A stretch of DNA of 12,711 nt. It comes from Thermoplasmata archaeon. Lineage in GTDB: Archaea; Thermoplasmatota; E2; DHVEG-1. This document shows positions 7,368-12,711 of this stretch, piece by piece (the stretch's first letter is position 1; every line of letters begins with the position of its first letter). Location: the NCBI GenBank assembly GCA_003649715.1, contig QMSS01000032.1:1-12711 (forward strand), written 5' to 3'. The translations under genes and the position numbers were made by a program. The notes under the pieces were generated by a model, which was given only the letters and a program-made list of their open reading frames with translations, ran no database searches and had not been told where the DNA came from.

Positions 7368-8297
7368 ATGACAAAAATATGTAGCAAATGTAAAAAACCA
7401 GCTATAACATTTATACGCTACAATGGAACTCATCTATGTAAAAACCATTTCATCCAATACCTAGAACGAAGAGTAAAAAGAGATATAAAAAAACAGGGTA
7501 AAACACCTGATAAAAGTAGAATCGGAATAGCATTATCTGGCGGAAAAGACAGCACTGTAACTCTTCATCTCATAAACAATATTTTTTCTAAAAGACCAAA
7601 CATTGAACTACATGCAATAATAGTGGATGAGGGGATAAAAAACTATAGAGACAAAAGCATACAATTTGCTGTTAAAAACTGTAAAAAACTTGGAATAGAA
7701 CATCATATAATATCCTTCAAACAATCCATTGGAAAAACCTTAGATGAAATAGCTGCATTACGGGATCGGGATCTACATGAATGCAGCTACTGTGGAGTAT
7801 TCAGACGGGCATGTCTCAACAAAAAAGCAAAGGAACTCCATATAGACAAACTAGCGACAGGACACAACCTAGACGATGTGGCACAATCTATTCTAATGAA
7901 TTTTGTCAACGGCGACATACAAAAACTAATACGACTAGGTCCACACAAAAAAATCCATCCAGGGCTGATCCCACGTATATTACCTCTACGAACTATTCCT
8001 GAAAAAGAGGTGATGCTCTACGCGTTTATACAAGAAATAGATTTCTACAATGGAGAATGCCCCTACGCTGTAGATGCCTCAAGAGGAATCTATAGAGAGA
8101 TCATAGACAAGCTGGAATACATAAACCCTGGGACAAGACATAGTATATTGAGCACATATGAAAACATCAAAGATGTTTTAACACAAAAATATCCATCTGT
8201 AGAGCTAAATCAATGCAAAAAATGTGGAGAGCCAACATCGCAGGAAACCTGCAAAACATGTTTCTTACTAGAAAGAATACGGAGAATAAACAGATAA
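7368..8297 (+). CDS. ttuA: tRNA 2-thiouridine synthase, TtuA/Ncs6 (TIGR00269-like) family
   Basis: A 309-residue member of the ATP-dependent tRNA thiolases, which adenylate a uridine and replace its oxygen with sulfur. The N-terminal zinc site is C5, C8, C24 and H27. The PP-loop ATP-binding motif SGGKDST is at 57-63. C139 and C142 (in ECSYCGVFRR) with C231 (in NGECPYA) match the three cysteines that hold a [4Fe-4S] cluster in TtuA. ATGHNLDDVAQS (163-174) is a second active-site signature. A C-terminal zinc site is formed by C283, C286, C295 and C298. All key residues are present. The family splits into TtuA (position 54 in the T-loop) and Ncs6/Ctu1 (wobble position 34). I cannot settle which applies, so the gene symbol is provisional. 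Its position just behind pheT gives a tRNA-themed pair. Confidence 0.88.
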   Translation: MTKICSKCKKPAITFIRYNGTHLCKNHFIQYLERRVKRDIKKQGKTPDKSRIGIALSGGKDSTVTLHLINNIFSKRPNIELHAIIVDEGIKNYRDKSIQFAVKNCKKLGIEHHIISFKQSIGKTLDEIAALRDRDLHECSYCGVFRRACLNKKAKELHIDKLATGHNLDDVAQSILMNFVNGDIQKLIRLGPHKKIHPGLIPRILPLRTIPEKEVMLYAFIQEIDFYNGECPYAVDASRGIYREIIDKLEYINPGTRHSILSTYENIKDVLTQKYPSVELNQCKKCGEPTSQETCKTCFLLERIRRINR

Positions 8298-8414
8298 AAA
8301 AGAGGAGGAGCTCCCGGCCAAGCAAACAACACATTTTTAGAAGATGCAGAATACATCCAAAGAAATACCTTCTTCTTTTTGATACAAATACGTCTTATCC
8401 TCACAAATAAATTG
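8298..8414. terminator. Convergent gap with a weak terminator
   Basis: A short gap between two genes that point at each other. AAGAA (8360-8364) and TTCTT (8370-8374) can pair around a 5-nt loop, followed by TTTTT at 8376-8380, a weak terminator for the upstream thiolase gene. The GC-rich patch at 8302-8319, containing the palindrome GGAGCTCC (8307-8314), stands out from its AT-rich surroundings but matches nothing I recognise. Confidence 0.3.
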
Positions 8415-9080
8415 TTATTCTTGTTTCCTAACATAAACTTTTAAAAAACATATGTCACCCAGATTAGCCTCAAGAATATCACCATCAACAATCTCCCCCA
8501 CACCACTAGGTGTACCAGTCAATATCAAATCACCCCTCTTAAGAGTCATAATACTAGATACAAACTCAATAATCTGCTCAACAGAATAAGACATATATCT
8601 GGTATTGGAACTCTGTCTCATCTCACCATTAACCTTCAGAGAAATATCGAGGTTATTTGGATCCAAAACCTTATCCTTTAAAACAACATCACTAATTGGG
8701 GCGAAGGTATCAAAACCCTTGGCAACACTCCACGGCCACCCATGCTTCTTCGCCTCAGACTGAATATCTCGCGCTGTTATATCCAAAGCAACCAAATAAC
8801 CCAGCACATAATCCAATGCCTCATCACATGTAGCATTTTTACACCTCTTGCCCACAACAACCCCCATCTCAACCTCATGATGCAAACATTTAGACATCCG
8901 CGGTATTATTATAGAGTCATTGTTAAAAATAACGGCACTTTCAGGCTTTAGAAAAACCAGTGGTTTACTCGGAACTAGAGAGTTCATCTCCGCAGCATGC
9001 TCTCTATAAGTACGTGCAAGACAAACAAGCTTCCCTACCCTAACATGTTTATCAAAATTTTTAAAAACATAGCATACCAT
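8415..9080 (-). CDS. Fumarylacetoacetate hydrolase family protein
   Basis: A compact FAH-superfamily enzyme of 221 residues, similar in size to the YcgM/FAHD1-type acylpyruvases and oxaloacetate decarboxylases. Positions are counted from the longer frame with GTG at 9095. Visible signatures are the N-terminal CLARTYREHAAEM (25-37), LVFLKPESAV (46-55), metal ligands E74 and E76 in HHEVEMGVVVG, D105 in ALDITARD, the substrate-side segment SVAKGFDTFAP (123-133) and LTGTPSGVGE (192-201). The metal is normally Mg2+ or Mn2+. The exact substrate cannot be read from sequence; it probably hydrolyses a C-C bond in a beta-keto acid. The ATG at 9080 is preferred: an AGGTGG Shine-Dalgarno match lies about 11 nt before it and overlaps the upstream GTG. 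It converges on the thiolase gene and has no pathway neighbours here. Confidence 0.85.
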   Translation of the reverse strand: MVCYVFKNFDKHVRVGKLVCLARTYREHAAEMNSLVPSKPLVFLKPESAVIFNNDSIIIPRMSKCLHHEVEMGVVVGKRCKNATCDEALDYVLGYLVALDITARDIQSEAKKHGWPWSVAKGFDTFAPISDVVLKDKVLDPNNLDISLKVNGEMRQSSNTRYMSYSVEQIIEFVSSIMTLKRGDLILTGTPSGVGEIVDGDILEANLGDICFLKVYVRKQE

Positions 9081-9270
9081 AAAAAACCATGCCACCTGTC
9101 AAAAAAATGTTTATTATCCAAAACAATTTAAGTCTTTCCAACCTCCTCCTCGAAAAATCTTTTCTAAGACACATCTTCCACCAAAAAAGTCTATAAATTT
9201 TTTTTGAAGTTAAAAAACAAAAAAATGCAGGATGATCGGTTACTTCCAACCTCTCATTTTAACTTTTTTG

Positions 9271-9323
9271 GATAAGAAATGTAAAGATATCTGATAACAC
9301 TTGTACAATAAGTCCTTTATAAA
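9271..9323 (+). repeat. Promoter module, copy 1 (53 bp)
   Basis: The first of two diverged copies of one promoter module; the second is at 9685-9737. They align without gaps over 53 bp with 8 mismatches. The conserved parts are TAAGAAA, GTAAAGA, TAACA, the palindrome TTGTACAA (9301-9308) and AAGTCCTTTATAAA, which ends in a TATA box (9316-9323). This copy also contains the palindrome AGATATCT. The similarity fades into a looser match (ACAAAAA-TAGT) just past the TATA box. Conservation is concentrated upstream of and in the core promoter, so this is a regulatory module rather than duplicated coding sequence. Confidence 0.75.
9316..9323 (+). promoter_or_regulatory. TATA box of the first small gene
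   Basis: A perfect palindromic TATA box, TTTATAAA, preceded by AAGTCC, which may act as the TFB-recognition element. It predicts a transcription start around 9345, so the GTG at 9341 is unlikely to be used and the ATG at 9359 or 9377 is favoured. Confidence 0.6.
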
Positions 9324-9358
9324 CATAAAAACAAAAAATAGTGATAAAGAGACAAATA

Positions 9359-9535
9359 ATGGGGAGAAAACTGGATATGAGATACACGCAGAGAGAAATA
9401 AGACATCTCTACATAAAACAATTACACCACGATGCGCTATATCTACATTTTATACACAAGGGATACACATCAAAACAAGCAGAATTAGAGGCAACAAGAC
9501 GTCTAAAAGTTTTATCATCCAAACTCTTAGGCTAA
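9359..9535 (+). CDS. Small basic protein of unknown function
   Basis: A 58-residue protein (52 if it starts at 9377, which has GGGGAG about 10 nt upstream). The sequence from 9377, MRYTQREIRHLYIKQLHHDA and on through FIHKGYTSKQAELEATRRLK, is basic, rich in His, Tyr and Arg, and looks like two or three helices. The segment GYTSKQAELEATRRL resembles a helix-turn-helix or a UBA-like hairpin, but I recognise no named family. Its composition is protein-like and it sits at the proper distance behind a strong TATA box, so I think it is real. It shares its promoter module with the winged-helix gene downstream, which suggests joint control. A frame over the same DNA at 9301-9609 is rejected because it includes the promoter and the downstream T tracts. 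Confidence 0.6.
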   Translation: MGRKLDMRYTQREIRHLYIKQLHHDALYLHFIHKGYTSKQAELEATRRLKVLSSKLLG

Positions 9536-9550
9536 AAGAACCTGTTAAAA

Positions 9551-9594
9551 TTAAAAAAACAATTTTTTTTCTAAAAAAAGTTTTTGATTTTTTT
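9551..9594 (+). terminator. T-tract terminator after the first small gene
   Basis: Three T runs (9563-9570, 9581-9585, 9588-9594) follow the stop codon by about 30 nt, with A runs before two of them that can pair weakly (AAAAAAAC/AATTTTTTT). Such clustered T runs are strong archaeal termination signals. The second small gene then begins from its own promoter. Confidence 0.5.
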
Positions 9595-9684
9595 GGAGGG
9601 ATACAATAGAGGGGATATTCTCCAACTATGTGTCTCTTTTTCGACCTTATAATAAATGTTAACGAGGAAGAGAGTGATGACAGG

Positions 9685-9737
9685 GGTAAGAAACGTAAAG
9701 ACAACAGGTAACAGTTGTACAACAAGTCCTTTATAAA
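9685..9737 (+). repeat. Promoter module, copy 2 (53 bp)
   Basis: The second copy of the module at 9271-9323, identical at 45 of 53 positions. Here the central palindrome is extended to a perfect 10-bp GTTGTACAAC (9714-9723). The TATA box TTTATAAA occupies 9730-9737, at the same spacing of 7 bp from the TTGTACAA core as in copy 1. The preserved palindrome, spacing and box, despite several changes elsewhere, suggest selection for a bound regulator. Confidence 0.75.
9730..9737 (+). promoter_or_regulatory. TATA box of the winged-helix gene
   Basis: TTTATAAA, predicting a transcription start near 9757-9760. The TTG at 9743, the longest possible start, would lie upstream of that point. The ATG at 9776, or the GTG codons at 9761 and 9764, are therefore the realistic starts. 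Confidence 0.6.
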
Positions 9738-9775
9738 ATCAATTGACAAAAATAGTTATTGTGGTGAAGGAAGCT

Positions 9776-10126
9776 ATGAAAAAACTGTTTGTGAAGGCGT
9801 TGATAAACGTGTTTGGCATGGATAAGGAAGATGCTGTCGCTGTTGCTAGAACTGTTGAAAATGTTTTTGATGGAAAAGAAGAGGTGGAGGATATGAGCAT
9901 TGATAAACATGTGCGTTCCCTGTTCTATGAGCTGCATAGAGAAAGACTGCTTAAACTTCGTAGAGAGGAATACAAAAAAAAAGGCAAATATATTAGGAAG
10001 TATTATTGGTCTTTTAACTATGAAGCTATTAGAGAGGAGGCATACAGGGAGCATAAGGAGGATGAGTACAGGATATATCATAGGTTGCCGGAGAGTGCAT
10101 GGCTGGTACATTCTTATACAACCTAA
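9776..10126 (+). CDS. TFE-like winged-helix protein lacking a zinc ribbon
   Basis: A 116-residue basic protein. The stretch VRSLFYELHRERLLKLRREE followed by YKKKGKYIRKYYWSFNYEAI closely follows the recognition helix and wing of the N-terminal winged-helix domain of archaeal TFE, the TFIIE-alpha homologue. In that family the pattern is roughly VRK-LYKL-E-RL--Y-RE-D---G-Y-YYW--N. The preceding helices (KKLFVKALINVFGMDKEDAV and following) also fit the start of that domain. TFE proteins normally continue into a CxxC zinc ribbon; here the C terminus has no cysteines and ends in LPESAWLVHSYTT, so this is a one-domain version or a different winged-helix regulator. The start at 9776 is chosen because GGTGA at 9762-9766 serves as a plausible Shine-Dalgarno site and the TATA box is 39 nt away. 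Its 3' end overlaps the C25 peptidase gene on the other strand by 98 bp. Confidence 0.6.
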   Translation: MKKLFVKALINVFGMDKEDAVAVARTVENVFDGKEEVEDMSIDKHVRSLFYELHRERLLKLRREEYKKKGKYIRKYYWSFNYEAIREEAYREHKEDEYRIYHRLPESAWLVHSYTT

Positions 10127-12134
10127 AAAATGTTGATTTATGGTTTACAAAAAATGGTGCCTTCTTCCTTTCAAAAATATTTTTTTTGTGATCTAAGTAT
10201 CCTCCTATCTTGAGACTGGGGTCGCCGAGCAGAGCATGTGTTTCTACAATCTTGCAGTCATATCTGTTTGAATAGCATGAAAAGTTTTGTACATATTCTG
10301 TTACTATCTGCCCATAGGTTTCTCCAAGAATATCTATGTTTTCTTGGGCATATAGTCTAAAAAACTCTGTTTCAAACCAGCCATCGGCTCCCTCGATGCA
10401 GTCTGGTATCCCATTGTCATTGAAATCTCCTATGTTTACACCACCGTATCCAGTGCTTCCTATGGATGCTATTGCTCCTCCATTAGTTTTTTTTACAAAA
10501 ACCCAGCTCCAGCATTCTGGGACCCATGTTGAGAATATCCATGATTTTTTTGGATCTTTAATGAGATTGAGAGGTGTTACATCAAACTGGCTGTTATGAC
10601 ATCCACCAACCATTAAAATAGGATATTTATGATGGTTTTTAAGCTGTAGTATTTCTCTGTTTCTCCAGCCTTCAGTCCAGTTTTTGTAGTCACCATTTTT
10701 ATGTGTGGCCCACATTCTTGGGTTGCCATGACCTGCGAAGTAGATAAAGCCTGCGCCATTGTTTAATGTGCTGCTAATATTGTCCCTAGTCAGATTTCCT
10801 AGGGAGGCCCATAGACGCACTGGAGTAAAACCCTGCATGTATTCCAATGCTTTTTCATTTGCAACCTCTCCCTCATTATAGTCGGTTCCTCCTTCCCATG
10901 CTTTGTCGAAGGTATCTCCGCCGCATACTATCATGGTATTATACCATGTAGATCCCTTTGTGTTTTTTTCATAGTCAATTATCTTCTGAGTTATAGCTAT
11001 TACTTCGAAAACATTTTGACATGCCAATCGTCCAACATATACATCTGGGTAGAGATCAATCATGTCTTCCATTGGCTGAGATTCAGGCCATGGCCATTCC
11101 GCAAAGATACTGTCGTTGTCAGAATCCCATGTGGAAAAATTTCCATTGGGATCATATATGTCAGCATAGTAGAGATCGCTTATGAATTCAAGTTCTTCAT
11201 AAAAATTACCTTTATCAGTTTCGAGATGGCTATATCTAACAGGTATTTTTCTGAAATTTCCGACTAGCATAACATATTTTATTTCCCAGTTTTCTATGGC
11301 ATCTTTGATGAAGTATTTGATCTGCTCTGGTTTGTCTCTACCTTGTGATGGGAAATATGTGCCATCATATATTTCTTTGAGTGTAACAAGTTTTGTATGT
11401 ATACCATAACTGTTTTTATGGTGCACAAGAGGTCTAAGAAATGATGCATATGTAGGATAGGCTATTATTAGTAGATCATAGTCTGCAGTTCCAGAAAACA
11501 TGGTTGTGTCAGGTGTCTTGTATGTCAGTTTTACTTTTATAGAGTTCACATAAAATATTTCATCATTTAGAGGATCATATCTGATGGGATACATGTTTAT
11601 TGTCACAAACAATACGTGTTTATTGTTCCTATTTAGCCCTGATCCTAATTTAATACTATACCATCTATCTGGATATAGATTGTTATTATTGTTGTAGAGT
11701 TCAGGGTTTATGGTGGTGTGTAAACATGTTTTTTGTTTTTCATCACTGCAGATAATAGGTTTAGCTGCTGGAACAACTTTTTTGGAGACACGTATTTCCT
11801 TGTTGTCTGAACATAGTATACATTGTGTGTCCAAGATCTTTGTGCCAAATGGTAGTTCAAATGTTTTTGAGAAAAAAGGTAGTATAGGCTTACCAGGTTT
11901 CATAAGAAAAAAATTTGCCTCCTTTAGATGCACATTTATGTACTCTGCCATTTTACTATTATTTTTTATTTTTGGAGTGGAAAAATATTTATGGATTTCT
12001 ATAGAATAAATATTCTGTTCTTTTGTTGTTTCGTCGTTGTTTGTATGAGATATATGTCCAACTGTTGTAGATGAGAGCAGCATAGTCTGTATGAGTAGTA
12101 GTAAAAGTGTGTGTATCAATGTTTTTTTAAACAT
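10029..12134 (-). CDS. Secreted C25 (gingipain-like) cysteine peptidase
   Basis: A 701-residue extracellular cysteine protease of family C25. A signal peptide (MFKKTLIHTLLLLLIQTMLL) is followed by a propeptide-like N-terminal domain to about 215. The catalytic domain begins near YDLLIIAYPTYA (219-230). The catalytic histidine is H469 in YFAGHG and the catalytic cysteine C512 in VGGCHNSQFD. Probable calcium loops are DPNGNFSTWDSDND (328-341) and GDFNDNGIPD (569-578). HALLGDPSLKIGGY (633-646) is the usual end of the domain. Most related secreted proteins continue into a sorting or Ig-like domain; here only about 55 low-complexity residues follow, the last 32 antisense to the upstream-facing winged-helix gene. 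An 8-base A run at 10180-10187 lies just after the domain end. The promoter is ATATTAAAAT at 12161-12170, with GGGGG at 12148-12152. It probably digests external protein for amino acids. Confidence 0.85.
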   Translation of the reverse strand: MFKKTLIHTLLLLLIQTMLLSSTTVGHISHTNNDETTKEQNIYSIEIHKYFSTPKIKNNSKMAEYINVHLKEANFFLMKPGKPILPFFSKTFELPFGTKILDTQCILCSDNKEIRVSKKVVPAAKPIICSDEKQKTCLHTTINPELYNNNNNLYPDRWYSIKLGSGLNRNNKHVLFVTINMYPIRYDPLNDEIFYVNSIKVKLTYKTPDTTMFSGTADYDLLIIAYPTYASFLRPLVHHKNSYGIHTKLVTLKEIYDGTYFPSQGRDKPEQIKYFIKDAIENWEIKYVMLVGNFRKIPVRYSHLETDKGNFYEELEFISDLYYADIYDPNGNFSTWDSDNDSIFAEWPWPESQPMEDMIDLYPDVYVGRLACQNVFEVIAITQKIIDYEKNTKGSTWYNTMIVCGGDTFDKAWEGGTDYNEGEVANEKALEYMQGFTPVRLWASLGNLTRDNISSTLNNGAGFIYFAGHGNPRMWATHKNGDYKNWTEGWRNREILQLKNHHKYPILMVGGCHNSQFDVTPLNLIKDPKKSWIFSTWVPECWSWVFVKKTNGGAIASIGSTGYGGVNIGDFNDNGIPDCIEGADGWFETEFFRLYAQENIDILGETYGQIVTEYVQNFSCYSNRYDCKIVETHALLGDPSLKIGGYLDHKKNIFERKKAPFFVNHKSTFFRLYKNVPAMHSPATYDISCTHPPYAPCMPPL

Positions 12135-12160
12135 GTATTGGTTTATTCCCCCTACAAAGT

Positions 12161-12185
12161 ATTTTAATATTTTGTTGTTATAAAA
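12161..12185. promoter_or_regulatory. Back-to-back promoters of the peptidase and acidic-protein genes
   Basis: Two TATA boxes lie in the 83-bp gap between divergent genes. ATATTAAAAT on the minus strand (12161-12170) is centred about 31 nt from the peptidase ATG. TTATAAAA on the plus strand (12178-12185) is centred about 36 nt from the ATG at 12218. They are so close that the two transcription complexes could interfere with each other. Confidence 0.45.
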
Positions 12186-12217
12186 ATGTTTTGATTGTGC
12201 TGAATCCCATCGAAATT

Positions 12218-12463
12218 ATGGGAAAAGTTTATAAGGAACTAAGTGGCTACATTGTAGGAGAGTTTATGGGAGACAAAATAGTTGATTTGGAAGAGGAAAT
12301 GGAAATAAGCCGTATGTTTCTAGATAGGAAGGATCCGGATTCACTGAGTGAGGAACTGGCGTTTTTTATGCATAGGTTTAATCTAGATATGGATACTGTT
12401 GAGACCATGCCTGCCTTTGAAGAACATCTTAAACCATTGTTTGCATTAGAAGAAAAGAAGTGA
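12218..12463 (+). CDS. Small acidic protein of unknown function
   Basis: An 81-residue, glutamate- and aspartate-rich, probably helical cytoplasmic protein starting MGKVYKELSGYIVGEFMGDK and containing DLEEEMEISRMFLDRKDPDS and FNLDMDTVETMPAFEEHLKP. There is no membrane helix, signal peptide or cysteine, and I recognise no family. The longest frame starts at a TTG at 12191, but that lies only 5 nt after the TATA box at 12178-12185, so the ATG at 12218 is preferred. It is divergent from the C25 peptidase gene and might share its regulation, but nothing in the protein points to that. Confidence 0.65.
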   Translation: MGKVYKELSGYIVGEFMGDKIVDLEEEMEISRMFLDRKDPDSLSEELAFFMHRFNLDMDTVETMPAFEEHLKPLFALEEKK

Positions 12464-12711
12464 AAAATAGAAAGCCTTATTAGGGTTTTTCGATAAATTT
12501 TTTTCTAGAAAACATCTTGTTTTGTCTATGATTACCAAATAGAAAAGAGTTCGCTACCTTCCTTTTGCTTCTATAGAATTCTTATACGAACGAGTTTGTC
12601 GAAAAAATCAGAATGAATAAACATATTATTGCCATGTAGGTATTTATGTTATGAACCAGAGCCATGGCGATTGAATGTTTTGCTCTCATGCTCCCTTTTC
12701 TGTATCTGGTG
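12464..12711. other. Right edge, no gene seen
   Basis: No coding sequence is evident. CCT and AGG flank a TATT loop at about 12474-12484 and are followed by a T run (12485-12489), a weak terminator for the acidic-protein gene. Beyond that I see only AT-rich sequence without recognisable repeats or RNA structure. Confidence 0.4.

Noticed and set aside
8210..8434. Overlapping small frames on both strands between the thiolase and FAH genes
   Set aside because: Both overlap real coding ends, and neither has a promoter or plausible protein features.
9301..9609. Plus-strand open frame of 102 codons
   Set aside because: It begins inside the promoter palindrome and ends in the T-tract terminator; the frame at 9359-9535 fits the promoter and protein composition better.
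9674..9680. GTGATGA resembling a C box of a C/D guide RNA
   Set aside because: No D box (CTGA) follows at a suitable distance, and the site adjoins the promoter module.
9450..9749. Minus-strand leucine-rich frame of 99 codons
   Set aside because: Its apparent hydrophobicity comes from the T tracts read in reverse, and it is antisense to the promoter module.
9731..10111. Minus-strand frame of 126 codons opposite the winged-helix gene
   Set aside because: The plus-strand product matches a known fold and has a strong promoter; the minus-strand product is low-complexity and resembles nothing I recognise.
1..12711. tRNA genes, rRNA, CRISPR arrays, complete insertion sequences
   Set aside because: I looked for cloverleaf arms, regularly spaced repeats and transposase motifs with terminal inverted repeats and found none.

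Overview
The window looks like chromosomal DNA from an AT-rich euryarchaeon, possibly of the Thermoplasmata or a related lineage; that rank is a guess. The archaeal assignment is firm. It rests on an archaeal/eukaryotic-type ribosomal protein L10e (uL16), a short archaeal-type PheT (551 aa), a TtuA/Ncs6-like tRNA thiolase, a DUF373 membrane protein, and archaeal TATA boxes about 30-40 nt before most starts, with little or no leader.

Layout, left to right. Positions 1-550 carry no intact gene, only a possible decayed minus-strand coding stretch and perhaps the first codons of a gene leaving the window. Positions 566-1802 hold three tightly packed plus-strand genes for small membrane-anchored proteins; the second and third are diverged tandem paralogues of unknown function. 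A gene-poor stretch of about 500 bp follows. Next comes the L10e gene, convergent with a site-2-protease-family intramembrane metalloprotease (minus). Upstream of that lies the DUF373 gene (minus), which is divergent from pheT (plus). The tRNA thiolase follows pheT closely and converges on a fumarylacetoacetate-hydrolase-family enzyme (minus).

Positions 9271-10126 are the most unusual part. Two small plus-strand genes, one of unknown function and one encoding a winged-helix protein resembling the N-terminal domain of transcription factor TFE, each sit behind a copy of the same 53-bp promoter module: 45 of 53 positions match without gaps, and both copies carry a TTGTACAA palindrome just before the TATA box. 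The second gene overlaps, tail to tail, the 3' end of a large secreted C25 (gingipain-like) cysteine peptidase gene (minus). A small acidic protein gene diverges from the peptidase gene at the right.

Much of the window is translation and tRNA housekeeping (L10e, PheT, the thiolase) alongside membrane or extracellular proteolysis (site-2 protease, C25 peptidase). The accessory parts are the left membrane-protein cluster and the paired-promoter module. Several start codons were moved downstream of the longest open frame because the longest start would lie on or next to the TATA box.
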